Notes: a model not told the origin generated them from the sequence alone. A DNA stretch of 64,000 nucleotides from Catellatospora coxensis (GCF_016862635.1 NZ_BONI01000037.1:23006-87005); one strand, 5' to 3'. Counted from the stretch's first letter, positions 7,969 to 16,812 are shown. Program-made: numbers and translations.

Positions 7969-9187
7969 ATGTGTGCGGTGGGCGGGCGGGCGCGGGCGCA
8001 ACGCTCCAACTGTCGGCGATCGGGATCGCCGACAGCCCGTGGGCCAGCACGCTCAGCAGCACCGTGGCCATGATGAGGCTGATCGCCAGCTGCGCCGAGG
8101 CGCCGGTGAGTTGCTGCACGCCGATCAGCGCGAAGATCACGCTGGGCAGGCCGCGCGGGCCGAGCCAGGACAGCAGCCACACCTCCCGCGGGTAGCGGCG
8201 CAGCCCGACCAGGCTCAGCGCGACCGGCAGCATCCGCACGGCGGTCAGGCTCAGCACCGCGTACAGCAGGACGCGCCAGTTCACGAGGTCGGCCAAGGTG
8301 TGCGGGATCAGCGAGCCGAAGGCGAACCAGACGCCCGCCGCCAGCAGCGCGACCACGTCGTGCGAGGTCTGCAGGTGCCGCTCGGGCAGGTCCCGGTCGA
8401 CCGCGCGGACCGCCAGGCCCGCGACGAACGCCGCGACGATGCCGTTGCCGTGCAGCACGTGGGTCGTCTCGAAGACCAGCACCCCGACGGCGAGGTAGGC
8501 CAGACGCTCGGCCTTCGCCGCGCTCCACCCCCGGCGGCGGGCCCAGCGCAGCAGCAGACCCGCGCCCCCGCCCGCCGCGACGCCCGCGACCAGCGCGATC
8601 AGCAGCTCGACGACGGTGTGGCCGAGCACCGAGCCGGGGCCGCGCTCGGTCCCCGCGGCGGCAGCCGCCGCGGCGAAGAACACCACGAGCGGGGCGGCCA
8701 GGCCGTCGTTGAGACCGCTCTCGACCGTCACCGCCGTACGCAGGTCGTGCGGGATGCGCTCGTCGCGTACGAGCATGGTCGCCAGGCTCGCGTCCGTGGC
8801 GGTCAGCGCCGCCGCGACCATCGCGATGACCCATACGTTCGCCTGCGGGAACAGCGCCAGGCCGGCGACCAGGCCGGCGAGCACCGTCAGCGGGAACGCC
8901 ACGAGCAGCAGCCGCAGCGGCAGATGGCCCGCCGACCACAGGCGGCGCAGGCTGATCTCGGTGGCGTCGGTGAACAGGATCAGGGCGAGCGTCAGCTGTA
9001 GCACGTGCTGCACGGCCGCCGAGGACACGTCCACCTCGACCATCGGATCGTCGCCGCCGGCCACCAGCAGCCCGGCCAGCAGCAACGCGATGGGAAGGGT
9101 GACGCTGTACCGCGCCGCGCGGGCCGACACCGCGGCCCAGGCGATCAGCACCACGGCCAGCGCGATCAGCCCGTACACGCGCACCAC
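7967..9187 (-). CDS. CPA1-type cation:proton antiporter
   Basis: A 406-residue integral membrane protein with about 11-12 hydrophobic segments. Typical CPA1 motifs are present: LALILFTDATEISLRRL near residues 70-87, AALTATDASLATMLVRD near 125-140 (the TD pair of the ion site), and ESGLNDGLAAPLVVFFA near 155-172 (the ND motif of the transport core). It should exchange Na+ or K+ for H+. The annotated start is GTG 9187; further in-frame GTG codons follow at 9184 and 9178 and no clear Shine-Dalgarno decides between them. It is 94 nt downstream of the acyltransferase on the same strand. Confidence 0.85.
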   Translation of the reverse strand: MVRVYGLIALAVVLIAWAAVSARAARYSVTLPIALLLAGLLVAGGDDPMVEVDVSSAAVQHVLQLTLALILFTDATEISLRRLWSAGHLPLRLLLVAFPLTVLAGLVAGLALFPQANVWVIAMVAAALTATDASLATMLVRDERIPHDLRTAVTVESGLNDGLAAPLVVFFAAAAAAAGTERGPGSVLGHTVVELLIALVAGVAAGGGAGLLLRWARRRGWSAAKAERLAYLAVGVLVFETTHVLHGNGIVAAFVAGLAVRAVDRDLPERHLQTSHDVVALLAAGVWFAFGSLIPHTLADLVNWRVLLYAVLSLTAVRMLPVALSLVGLRRYPREVWLLSWLGPRGLPSVIFALIGVQQLTGASAQLAISLIMATVLLSVLAHGLSAIPIADSWSVAPAPARPPHT

Positions 9188-9281
9188 ACGGCAGGAATGG
9201 GTGATTTGTCCGGGAATGTCACCGAATCATTGTGTCACCGAGCCGGGTCTCACCACGGCCTCTGCCGGAGACCGGGCGCCC

Positions 9282-10394
9282 TCAGGGGCGGGCGACCGGG
9301 ATCTCCATGGTCACGTCGACCGGGGTCGGGACCTCCGCCGGCGATGGCACGGCAGGCTGGTCCGGCGCGCCGCGGCGGCCGAGGTCCTTGAACCGCAGCG
9401 CCGGCTTCTCGACCAGGAACCAGCTCGCCGCCGCGAACGGCACGACCGCCACCACGGTCGCCGCGATGTAGCCGACGACGCCCCACGCCGTGGCCCCGGC
9501 CATCGCGAGCAGCTGCTGCAGCGGGAACGCGTAGATGTACACGCCGTAGGAGATGTCGTTGCGCCGCCCGATCCTGTGCAGCGGCAGCCGCCCGCCCAGG
9601 TACATGGTGAGGTAGCCCAGCGGCAGCGCGGCGAACGCCTTCACGGTGCCGGTCGCCCACAGCACGCCGAGCACCGCGGTCGCCGCGGCGGCCAGCCACC
9701 ACACCGACGGGATCACGTCGGCGTACCGCTTGAGCACGGCTCCGGCGAGGAAGAAGCTCCCCAGGCGGAAGCTCATGCTCACGATGCCGGGCACGTCGGC
9801 GTCCGTGAACTCGAACGCGGCCGTGCCGGCGGCGAGCACCGCGAACACGGCGAGGGTCACCCAGCGCTCGCGGCGCGCGTACCCGAACGACAGCAGCACG
9901 CCGACACCCACGTAGCAGGCGAACTCGTACATCAGCGTCCACAGCGACAGGTTCCAGGTCGCGTCGTAGGGCGCGCCCAGCAGCGTGTGCTGGATCTTCT
10001 GCTGGACCTCGACCAGGGTCGCGTTCGCGACCACGTACCGCAGCGCCGACACCGGGTCCCAGGACGCGCCCGCGTCGAAGGCCAGCGACATCGGCGCGAG
10101 CAGGAACGCGGTGACCGCCAGCGCCGCCCAGTAGCCCGGGTAGATGCGCACCACCCGGTTCCACAGGAACTGCCGCATGTCCAGCCGCAGCCGGCTGCCG
10201 GTGATCAGCCAGCCGGAGATCGCGAAGAACCCGGCCACCGCCCAGCCGCCGATCTCCAGGTCGCCCCACTTGTACGGGTCGCGCCACCCGGCCACCTGCG
10301 GCGCGTGGGACACGATCACGGCGGCGGCGAGCAGCAGCCGCAGGGCGTTGAGGGAGTTCTTGCGCGGGTCGATCGCGGCGGACAGTGGCGTCAC
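9282..10394 (-). CDS. OafA/YrhL-type membrane acyltransferase (acyltransferase family 3)
   Basis: A 370-residue membrane protein with about ten helices that probably transfers acetyl or another acyl group to a surface glycan or secreted metabolite. Family marks are LNALRLLLAAAVIVSHAP with the conserved His near residue 30, GWAVAGFFAISGWLITGSR near 53-71, LWNRVVRIYPGYW near 78-90, and a C-terminal SYGVYIYAFPLQQLL followed by a FLVEKPALRFKD end. The last ~35 residues are Pro-rich and cytoplasmic. The frame is open much further upstream; GTG 10394 is chosen because the homology begins just after it (PRKNSLNALRLL) and a TAGAGT -10-like box lies about 8 nt upstream, compatible with a leaderless start. 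Confidence 0.85.
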   Translation of the reverse strand: MTPLSAAIDPRKNSLNALRLLLAAAVIVSHAPQVAGWRDPYKWGDLEIGGWAVAGFFAISGWLITGSRLRLDMRQFLWNRVVRIYPGYWAALAVTAFLLAPMSLAFDAGASWDPVSALRYVVANATLVEVQQKIQHTLLGAPYDATWNLSLWTLMYEFACYVGVGVLLSFGYARRERWVTLAVFAVLAAGTAAFEFTDADVPGIVSMSFRLGSFFLAGAVLKRYADVIPSVWWLAAAATAVLGVLWATGTVKAFAALPLGYLTMYLGGRLPLHRIGRRNDISYGVYIYAFPLQQLLAMAGATAWGVVGYIAATVVAVVPFAAASWFLVEKPALRFKDLGRRGAPDQPAVPSPAEVPTPVDVTMEIPVARP

Positions 10395-10449
10395 GGACGC
10401 AGACTCTAACGTGCGGCGTCGGGCACACCGCACCCGGCGACGGGAACCC

Positions 10450-10483
10450 GTCACAGCGCAGGAAGCCGTCCCTGCGCTGTGAC
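10450..10483 (-). terminator. Hairpin downstream of the DUF899 gene
   Basis: A 13-bp perfect stem (GTCACAGCGCAGG at 10450-10462, complement at 10471-10483) with an 8-nt loop. It lies between the stop of the DUF899 gene and the start of the acyltransferase on the same strand, so it likely ends the upstream transcript. Confidence 0.6.
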
Positions 10484-10515
10484 GAGTGGACGGCTGCTGC
10501 GGCGTCGGCCGCGAG

Positions 10516-11154
10516 TCAGCCGTAGGTCGGGTGCTGCGGCCAGCCCTCCGGGGAGTCCTCCCAGTCCTGCATACGGCCGTACGGGGCCAGGTCCATGACG
10601 CTGTGGGCGAAGACGAGCCGGTCCACGCCGCGCGAGGTGGTGCTGTAGGTGCGGTAGACGTCGTCGCCGTCGCGCAGGAACACGCTGAGCATGAACCCGC
10701 CGCCCGCGCCGCAGTCGTCGGAGAACGACGTGCCGTGCGACGACACGAACGGCAGCGTCCAGCCGCGCTCGGCCTTGTACGCCTCGATCTGGGCCAACGG
10801 CATGTTGGACACCGTCTTCCAGGTGATGCCGCGGGCTGCGAGCAGAGGCAGCGCGTGCACGGGCACGTTGTCGGTGAACCCGGTGCAGCCGGGGCAGTAG
10901 TGCTGGGGCCCACGGTCCATGAACTGGTAGACCACCAGCTCGCCGCGCCCGTCGAACAGGTCGATCAGGCTCTTGTGCCCGTCGGGCGTGTCGAAGACGT
11001 ACGGCTTGTCGAACCTCACCATGGGCAGGCGGCGGCGCCGGGCGGCCAGCGCGTCCTGGGCACGGGTCAACTCCTTCTCCGCCTTGAGCAGGTCGTCACG
11101 CGCCTGCTGCCACTCCTCGGCGCTCACGATCGTCGGTTTGTCCATACCCGTCAT
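10516..11154 (-). CDS. DUF899 family thioredoxin-fold protein
   Basis: A 212-residue soluble protein of the DUF899 group, annotated elsewhere as thioredoxin-like without known substrate. Recognisable stretches are EEWQQARDDLLKAEKELTRA near residue 12, RRRRLPMVRFDKPYVFD near 40, YQFMDRGPQHYCPGCTGF near 78-95 with a CPGC motif in thioredoxin-like position, and DCGAGGGFMLSVFLRD near 143. The C-terminus HPTYG is also typical. Two in-frame ATGs compete (11154 and 11145); neither has a strong Shine-Dalgarno. It lies 32 nt downstream of a universal stress protein gene, which suggests an oxidative-stress role. Confidence 0.8.
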   Translation of the reverse strand: MTGMDKPTIVSAEEWQQARDDLLKAEKELTRAQDALAARRRRLPMVRFDKPYVFDTPDGHKSLIDLFDGRGELVVYQFMDRGPQHYCPGCTGFTDNVPVHALPLLAARGITWKTVSNMPLAQIEAYKAERGWTLPFVSSHGTSFSDDCGAGGGFMLSVFLRDGDDVYRTYSTTSRGVDRLVFAHSVMDLAPYGRMQDWEDSPEGWPQHPTYG

Positions 11155-11186
11155 ACTGCCCGGCCCATCCGACACCTTTGTGCCGG

Positions 11187-11651
11187 TCAGCCGGCCGGGT
11201 CGGGGACGGCCAGGTCGGCGGCGTGGGGCAGTTCGTGGCCGACGGGCACGACCACGACCGGGCAGTTGGCCTTGCCGATGCACTCCTCGCTGACCGAGCC
11301 GAGCACCGTGTGCATCAGCCGGCTGGTCCCGTGGCTGCCGAGCACGAGCAGGTCGGCGTCGGCGGCCGCGGCGGCGAGCACGTCGGCGGGCCGGCCCTCG
11401 ACCACCTCTCCCGCGATCGCGACGCCCTCCCGCTGGAACGAGGGCAGCGCGCCGAGTTCCCGGTCGAGCATGTCGGTGGTGAGGTCGCGGGCCGCCGAAC
11501 CGATGACGTCGTCGTCGGTCTCGTCCCACCGCCAGGCCGCCACGGCCTGCACGGTGCCGCCGCGGCCGGCCGCCTCGTGCACCGCCCAGCGCAGCGCGCG
11601 GCGGCCGCCCTCGGAACCGTCGACCCCGACCACGATCCGGAAGTTCGTCAT
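11187..11651 (-). CDS. Universal stress protein, single UspA domain
   Basis: A 154-residue protein with one Usp fold. The N-terminal VVGVDGSEGGRRALRWAV and the C-terminal ATP-binding motif LVLGSHGTSRLMHTVLGSVSEECIGKANCPVVVV (G-2x-G-9x-G-S pattern) are intact, so it belongs to the nucleotide-binding class. ATG 11651 has a GGGGG-rich Shine-Dalgarno about 7 nt upstream. It lies downstream of the DUF1876 and phosphoribosyltransferase genes on the same strand with a 49-nt gap, and may share their transcript. Such proteins are induced in hypoxia and starvation. Confidence 0.9.
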   Translation of the reverse strand: MTNFRIVVGVDGSEGGRRALRWAVHEAAGRGGTVQAVAAWRWDETDDDVIGSAARDLTTDMLDRELGALPSFQREGVAIAGEVVEGRPADVLAAAAADADLLVLGSHGTSRLMHTVLGSVSEECIGKANCPVVVVPVGHELPHAADLAVPDPAG

Positions 11652-11700
11652 GCCGCGCCCCCTACCCCTAGACCGGTCGGCGCTAACGCGCCATGGCGTG

Positions 11701-11973
11701 TCAGTGTGTGAGCCGTACCTTCTCCCGGGTCGCCCGCTGGATGTCACCGGCGGCGACGACCAGCAGCCGGTGGCCTAGGTCGGACAGCGCCCGCGCCACG
11801 GCCAGCTCGTCGCCGATCTCGGGGATGTCCCGGTCGTCCGGGTTGAGCTTGGCCCGCCCCACCCCGATCAGCCGGTCGCCGATCTCGTCGTCGAGCATGC
11901 GGGCCTCGGCGTAGGTGCGTCCTTCGTCCTCGCCGACGAACACCTCGATGTTCCAGCGCTTCATCACGGTCAT
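11701..11973 (-). CDS. DUF1876 (Rv1738-like) stress protein
   Basis: A 90-residue protein whose pattern (KRWNIEVFVGEDEGRTYAEARM, LIGVGRAKLNPDDRDIPEIGDEL, ALSDLGHRLLVVAAGDI) is that of DUF1876. The M. tuberculosis member Rv1738 is one of the strongest hypoxia-induced DosR genes and structurally resembles ribosome hibernation factors; that function is knowledge of the family, not shown here. The start ATG overlaps the stop of the phosphoribosyltransferase (ATGA), so the two are translationally coupled. An alternative in-frame ATG lies at 11964. Confidence 0.88.
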   Translation of the reverse strand: MTVMKRWNIEVFVGEDEGRTYAEARMLDDEIGDRLIGVGRAKLNPDDRDIPEIGDELAVARALSDLGHRLLVVAAGDIQRATREKVRLTH

Positions 11974-12626
11974 TGCGGATGCCCCCCTTCCAGGATGTGC
12001 GCGGAGCCCTCCAGCAGTGCCACGACCTCCTCGTCCGAGGTCTGCCGGAAGTCGGCGTAGCGCTCGCCGACGGCCATGAACAGATCGGGGGTCTCCACAC
12101 AGACCACCTCGTCGGCGACCGTACGCAGCTCGGCGGCGGTGTCCGCGGCGGCCACCGGCACCGCCAGCACCACCCGGGACGCGCCCCGGGCGCGGGCGAT
12201 CTCGCAGGCGGCGCGGGCGGTGGCCCCGGTCGCGACGCCGTCGTCGACGATCACGACCGTGCGCTCGGCCAGCGACTCGGCGTCGCGCCCGTGCCGGAAG
12301 CGCTGCACCCGCCGCTCCAGCTCGGCCCGTTCGGCCTGCTCGACCCGGTCGAGGGCGGCCGGGCTGATCCCGATCGCGTCCAGCACGCCGGGGTTGAGCA
12401 CCCGTACGCCGTCCTCGCCGATCGCGCCCATGGCCACCTCAGGCTGGGCCGGCACGCCGAGCTTGCGCACCACGAGCACGTCGAGCGGGGCGTTCAGGGC
12501 GCGCGCGACCTCCACCGCGACGACGACGCCGCCGCGGGGCAGCCCGAGCACGACGACGTCGGCGTCGTGGAGCCAGGTCAGGCGCTGCGCCAGGCGGTGC
12601 CCGGCGTCCGTGCGGTTCTGGAACAT
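11970..12626 (-). CDS. Phosphoribosyltransferase-domain protein
   Basis: A 218-residue protein with a type I phosphoribosyltransferase fold: LGLPRGGVVVAVEVARAL near residue 28, the PRPP-binding loop TVVIVDDGVATGATARAA near 118-135, and VLAVPVAAADTA afterwards. This stress-associated subgroup lacks the hallmarks of known purine or pyrimidine salvage enzymes, and its substrate is unknown. ATG 12626 is chosen because a GGGGGAGGG Shine-Dalgarno precedes it by about 8 nt; an in-frame ATG at 12647 lies upstream of that site. It is first in the pair with DUF1876. Confidence 0.85.
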   Translation of the reverse strand: MFQNRTDAGHRLAQRLTWLHDADVVVLGLPRGGVVVAVEVARALNAPLDVLVVRKLGVPAQPEVAMGAIGEDGVRVLNPGVLDAIGISPAALDRVEQAERAELERRVQRFRHGRDAESLAERTVVIVDDGVATGATARAACEIARARGASRVVLAVPVAAADTAAELRTVADEVVCVETPDLFMAVGERYADFRQTSDEEVVALLEGSAHILEGGHPQ

Positions 12627-12688
12627 GGCGGCACCCTCCCCCACCATCGTCGTCCCCCGGGAGCCGCCGTGACCAGGACTTTCGTTAC

Positions 12689-14380
12689 TCAGACAGTGCT
12701 CTGCGGGTGTTCGGCGCGGAATGCGGCGACCGCGGTGGGCAGGGTGTGGAAGATCCGGTCGCGGCCGACGGCCTCGGCCAGCCCGAATGACACCATTTCG
12801 TCCATCAGTTCCTGTTTGACGTGCGCCATGCCGAACACGATGCCGCGCTGGGTCAGCTCGTTGCGCAGCTCCTCGACCGCTTCCATCGCGGTGATGTCGA
12901 CCTCGACGATCGCCTCGGCGTTCAGCACGAACCACTTGACGTCCGGGGCCTGGCCGACCGCGGCCAGCGCCCGCCGCCGCAGGTCCTGGGCGTTGGCGAA
13001 GAACAGCGGCGAGTCGTACCGGTAGATCATCAGACCGGGCACGGTGCGCGCCTGCGGATAGTCGTCGACGTCGTGCATGCCGGCCACCCCGGGCACGATG
13101 CCCAGCACCGCGTCATGCGGGCGGGCGACCCGGGCCAGCATCTCGGCGACCGACAGCGCCACCGCCGCCAGCACGCCGTAGAGGATGTCGAACAGCAGCA
13201 CCCCGGCGAACGCGGCCAGCGCCAGCAGCAGCTCGCTGCGCCGGAACGCGGCCAGCTTGCGGAAACCGGGCAGGTCGATCAGGCGCAGCGCGGCGTACAC
13301 GATGATCGCGCCCAGGGCCGCGGTCGGGAACGCCGACAGCACCGGACTGGCGAACAGCAGCGTGCAGATCACCAGCACCAGCGCGGTCAGCGAGTACACC
13401 TGGCTGCGCGCGCCCGCCGCGTCGGCCAGCGCGGTGCGGCTGCCGCTGCTGCTTACCGGGAACCCGCGCAGCACACCCGACCCGAGGTTGGCCACGCCGA
13501 GCGCGAGCAGTTCCTGGTCGGCGTCGACCTCCTGGCGGTGCCGCGCGGCGAACGCACGGGCGGTGAGCATGTTGTCGGTGTAACCGACCAGCATCACGCC
13601 CACCGCGGGCAGCAGCAGGTCGGCGAAGTCGGTCAGGTCCGGCCACGCCAGCGGCGGCAGCCCGGACGGGATCTTCCCGATGGTCTCGATGCCGTAGTCC
13701 TGCAGGCCGAACAGCGCGGTCACCCCGGTGGCCAGCAGCACCGCCAGCAGCGGGCCGGGCAGCTTCGGGAACTGCCGCTGCACCACGTAGAGGAAGGCCA
13801 GCACGAGCGCGCCGAGCACGACCGTGGCCAGGTGGATCTGACCCATGCCCTTGATGAACGCCCACACCTCGCCGAGCAGCGTGCCGCCGTCGACCGGGAC
13901 ACCGGTCAGCCGCTCCAGCTGACCGATGATCATGATGATGGCGACGCCCGCCATGTAGCCGACGAGGATCGGCTTGGACAGCAGGTCGGCCACGAAACCG
14001 AGCCGGATCGCCCAGCAGACCAGGCACAGCAGGCCGACGATGACCGCGAGGCCCGCCGCCAGGGCCGCGTACCGGCCGGGGTCGCCCGCCGCGAGCGGGG
14101 CGATGACGGTGGCGGTCATCAGCGCGGTGGTGGACTCGGGCCCGACCGACAGCTGCCGCGACGAGCCGAGCAGGGCGTACAGCGCCAGCGCGGGCAGGGC
14201 CGCCCAGAGACCGGCCACGGGCGGCAGGCCGGCCAGGCCGGAGTACGCCATCACCTGCGGGATGAGGTACGCCGCGACCGTCGCCCCGGCCAGCACGTCC
14301 CCGCGCAGCCAGCCGCGGTCGTACGCCCGCAACGTCACCACACCGGGCGCCTGCGGAATCCATCGTGGTCTGTCGGCCAT
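12689..14380 (-). CDS. SulP-family anion permease with C-terminal STAS domain
   Basis: A 563-residue inner-membrane transporter of the SLC26/SulP family, likely for sulfate or another anion such as bicarbonate. It shows DVLAGATVAAYLIPQVMAYSGLAGLPPVAGL near residues 27-57, SSRQLSVGPESTTALM near 75-90, further helices to about 400, and a cytoplasmic STAS domain (FVLNAEAIVEVDITAMEAVEEL near 480). ATG 14380 is used; only a weak AAAAGTGA precedes it. M. tuberculosis has the same association of SulP (Rv1739c) with DUF1876 (Rv1738) and NarK2 (Rv1737c). It is 62 nt upstream of the phosphoribosyltransferase start and reads in the same direction. Confidence 0.88.
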   Translation of the reverse strand: MADRPRWIPQAPGVVTLRAYDRGWLRGDVLAGATVAAYLIPQVMAYSGLAGLPPVAGLWAALPALALYALLGSSRQLSVGPESTTALMTATVIAPLAAGDPGRYAALAAGLAVIVGLLCLVCWAIRLGFVADLLSKPILVGYMAGVAIIMIIGQLERLTGVPVDGGTLLGEVWAFIKGMGQIHLATVVLGALVLAFLYVVQRQFPKLPGPLLAVLLATGVTALFGLQDYGIETIGKIPSGLPPLAWPDLTDFADLLLPAVGVMLVGYTDNMLTARAFAARHRQEVDADQELLALGVANLGSGVLRGFPVSSSGSRTALADAAGARSQVYSLTALVLVICTLLFASPVLSAFPTAALGAIIVYAALRLIDLPGFRKLAAFRRSELLLALAAFAGVLLFDILYGVLAAVALSVAEMLARVARPHDAVLGIVPGVAGMHDVDDYPQARTVPGLMIYRYDSPLFFANAQDLRRRALAAVGQAPDVKWFVLNAEAIVEVDITAMEAVEELRNELTQRGIVFGMAHVKQELMDEMVSFGLAEAVGRDRIFHTLPTAVAAFRAEHPQSTV

Positions 14381-14480
14381 GGTCACTTTTACCGCATGGC
14401 ACCTCGCCGCGAAACCCCGCCGCCGGGACCCGGACATGATCGGCTACGGTCGGGCGGTCCTACGACGACGGAGGTGCCCG

Positions 14481-15125
14481 GTGGGCGGCCGGTCCTACAT
14501 GCTCGCGACCCGGATGCCGATGTCGCGCGACGGCTTCGACACGTGGCTGTCCACGCCACTGCCGGACCTCGGCGTTCTCGCGAACCCGGACCAGATGTGG
14601 CGCGGCTGGGCGGCTGATGATGTGACACCCGACTGGGAGCTGACCGCGATCGCGGACTCACCGGCCGCGGTAGCGACCTACCGCGCGAACCGGACCCGCA
14701 CCCCGCTGGAGCTGCTCACGGCACGGGCCGCCGCCGGTTTCACACTCGCCCGCCACCACCGGGACGCGCTGGAGATCTACCTGTACGACTACCACGCCGA
14801 CCACTACGGCGCGCAGACCGACCTGCTCATGCTCGCCGGGGCGGGACGGTTCGCCGACGGCGGCGCCGAGGTCCCGGTCCTGTACTGGGGCGGCGACGTC
14901 TATCCGGGCCTGCCGTCCGACGACGGATCGGTGCTGTCGGTGCTGCTGGTCGGTCGCACGGCGGCGCGGTTCACCGCAGCGTACCCGTTCGCGGCGCTGG
15001 TCGAGGGGCTGCGCCCGGTGGAGGAGGCATTCCTCGGGGCGGTCGTCGACCGGGACGGCGACGATCCCGGCTGGGACGCCACTGACGTGCTCGACCCGGC
15101 AGTCGCCGCCCGGGTGCGACGCTGA
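14481..15125 (+). CDS. Hypothetical protein
   Basis: A 214-residue soluble protein that I do not recognise. It is aromatic-rich and acidic, with YMLATRMPMSRDGFDTWL at the start, LEIYLYDYHADHYGAQTDLL in the middle and VLYWGGDVYPGLPSDDGSV after that; there is no signal peptide, helix bundle or nucleotide-binding motif. GTG 14481 is chosen because GGAGG at 14470-14474 stands 6 nt upstream; ATG 14499 is an alternative. It is divergent from SulP with a 100-nt gap that must hold both promoters. Confidence 0.7.
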   Translation: MGGRSYMLATRMPMSRDGFDTWLSTPLPDLGVLANPDQMWRGWAADDVTPDWELTAIADSPAAVATYRANRTRTPLELLTARAAAGFTLARHHRDALEIYLYDYHADHYGAQTDLLMLAGAGRFADGGAEVPVLYWGGDVYPGLPSDDGSVLSVLLVGRTAARFTAAYPFAALVEGLRPVEEAFLGAVVDRDGDDPGWDATDVLDPAVAARVRR

Positions 15126-15243
15126 CTGCCTGCCACCTCCTGGGTGTCGCACGTCGGTTCCGACAGCGATATCGTCGCTCACCGCCCGTGTGCACGGTGA
15201 TCAGAGCGCCGCGGCGGCTGGGCGCGAGAGGTGGGTCACACGG

Positions 15244-15738
15244 ATGGCAAGCATTTCGGGACTGCACCAGCCGTGGGCACCACGCCCAGGCGCCGACGCC
15301 GTGTTCGCCAGCGCACTCGCCATCGCGGAGTTCGCACTCCGGGCCGAGACGCTCCTTCCCGCCCATCGCGACGAGCTACTCAGCATCGCGATCTGGAAAT
15401 GGACCGAGCGCGACGGCAAATGGCGCACCCGCTTCCGCAGCTCCGGTGCGCTCAGCCTCGGTCCGGGCTGGCACAGGCACGTCAACCACGAGCACGTCAC
15501 CCCCCGACTCGCCCTTCGCCGGGCGATGCTGCAGGAGCCTCATCGCACCGGGGAAATTCTCAGGAGTGCGCAGGCATGTGTCGTCACCCGGGAGGAGCAC
15601 TGCCGCCTGAACGCGGTCGGCGAGGAACTCCAAGGATGGGAACGCTACCGGGCGGCTCAGGTCGGCGTGTACGACATGGCCACCGGAAGCCTCATGATCT
15701 GGAATGACGACGCCGGCGGCGTACCCGCACGGCCGTGA
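15244..15738 (+). CDS. Hypothetical protein
   Basis: A 164-residue soluble protein of unknown family. It contains LSIAIWKWTERDGKWRTRFRS near residue 45, a TPRLALRRAML helix near 85 and a Cys-His stretch (CVVTREEHCRL) near 112-122. ATG 15244 is used because GAGAGGTGGG lies just upstream; the frame stays open to 15190. The composition is slightly less GC-biased than the neighbours. It is followed directly by the inverted-repeat array at 15755-15913. Confidence 0.65.
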   Translation: MASISGLHQPWAPRPGADAVFASALAIAEFALRAETLLPAHRDELLSIAIWKWTERDGKWRTRFRSSGALSLGPGWHRHVNHEHVTPRLALRRAMLQEPHRTGEILRSAQACVVTREEHCRLNAVGEELQGWERYRAAQVGVYDMATGSLMIWNDDAGGVPARP

Positions 15739-15754
15739 CGTCATGGTCCCGACC

Positions 15755-15913
15755 GCATTTGCTCTGCACCCAAAAGCTTGCTCTGCACCCACGGGCGCAA
15801 CTCCGCAAGTGCCGTAAACCGTCGGCGGCTGCAGAACCGCGTGCACTGTTGCGCCGGCGGGTGCAGAGCAAGGCAATGGGTGCAGAGCAAGGCAATGGGT
15901 GCAGAGCAAATGC
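15755..15913. repeat. TTGCTCTGCACCC repeat cluster (two inverted plus three direct copies)
   Basis: Two copies of TTGCTCTGCACCCA (15759-15772 and 15778-15791) face three copies of the complement spaced every 19 bp (GGGTGCAGAGCAA at 15859, 15878 and 15897, separated by GGCAAT). The outermost arms form a perfect 17-bp inverted repeat, GCATTTGCTCTGCACCC at 15755-15771 with its complement at 15897-15913. It fills most of the 399-nt gap after the gene ending at 15738; the rest of the gap (15914-16137) shows nothing recognisable beyond sequence leading to the next gene. Confidence 0.85.
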
Positions 15914-16137
15914 GCTGACCGTGGTCACCCACCGCTGGCAGTTTCGCCGTCGGCCCCCAGACCGTTCTGCTCACGCGGGCCGGGTTCGTCGGCGGTGCTG
16001 AGGCCCTCGGACAGCAGCGGGACGGCGCCGATCCCGGCCGGGATTCTCCTGCGTGCTCGACCTCGCGACCGCCATACACCCTGGCCGCTGGTCACCCCGC
16101 GGCGCGGGTGGGACCACGCCTGTGATCGAGTCGGTTC

Positions 16138-16812
16138 ATGACCAGATCTGCCGAGGAGATCCGCGCGCGCTTGCACCTCCAGGTCAACGCGGCGCTGCGC
16201 CGGCCGGGCATGTTCGGCGGCGAAGCCGCCCTGTACGTGCTCCTCGACGCGCTCGCATACGCCGACGGGCTCGATGCCGACTGGCGACGCGAACTCGCGG
16301 ATCTGCGCGAACGCTGGATGTTCCTGCCCACGGGCGCGCTCGGCACGGCCAAGCTGGTGCTCCCGGAGAGCCCTCGGCCCGACGACGCGATGGCGTCGCT
16401 GTACGCCGAGTTCGCCCACCGCGTCGGCTGGCTGGACGTCGACCGGCGGCTGACCAGGGCCGAGCACGGCGCGCTGCTGTCCCGGCTGCCGGAGTGGTGC
16501 GCGGCCGACCGGACGGTGTCGGACGCGGAAGGCACGTTCGGTCCGCCGTCGGTGGTCTTCGGGGGCGGCAACCCGCGCTGGCCGATGACCCTCGTCTACG
16601 CGTCCAGGCCTGACCGGCCGCTGGTCTGCATGCACCACTGGAACGAGATCGTCGGGCCGGAGCTGCGGACAGTGTACCCGGAACCGGTTCTGCTGGCCGC
16701 CCACGTCGGTGGACGCCCGTTCGACACCGCGTTTCTGCGCACCCCGGAAGGACGCCGCCGCCGACCGGAGGAGCCGGACGACGCCGACGAGCCGCTGCAC
16801 GCCGCGCCGTAG
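16138..16812 (+). CDS. Hypothetical protein
   Basis: A 224-residue soluble protein of unknown family. The N-terminal ~75 residues are helical (AEEIRARLHLQVNAALRRPG); GPPSVVFGGGNPRWPMTLVY near residue 140 and RPLVCMHHWNEIVGPELRT near 160-178 look like beta-rich segments; the C-terminus is a charged tail rich in Arg, Glu and Asp (RRRRPEEPDDADEP). ATG 16138 has no strong Shine-Dalgarno. It stands alone between the repeat cluster and the convergent Usp gene, so context says nothing about function. Confidence 0.68.
   Translation: MTRSAEEIRARLHLQVNAALRRPGMFGGEAALYVLLDALAYADGLDADWRRELADLRERWMFLPTGALGTAKLVLPESPRPDDAMASLYAEFAHRVGWLDVDRRLTRAEHGALLSRLPEWCAADRTVSDAEGTFGPPSVVFGGGNPRWPMTLVYASRPDRPLVCMHHWNEIVGPELRTVYPEPVLLAAHVGGRPFDTAFLRTPEGRRRRPEEPDDADEPLHAAP

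Noticed and set aside
12627..12688. A DosR-type box upstream of the phosphoribosyltransferase and DUF1876 genes
   Set aside because: GGACTTT near 12673 resembles one half-site but no symmetric partner GTCCC is present at the right distance.
15755..15913. The TTGCTCTGCACCC copies as a CRISPR array
   Set aside because: Repeats are only 13-14 bp, occur in both orientations, and the direct copies are separated by an identical 6-bp GGCAAT rather than unique spacers; no cas genes are nearby.
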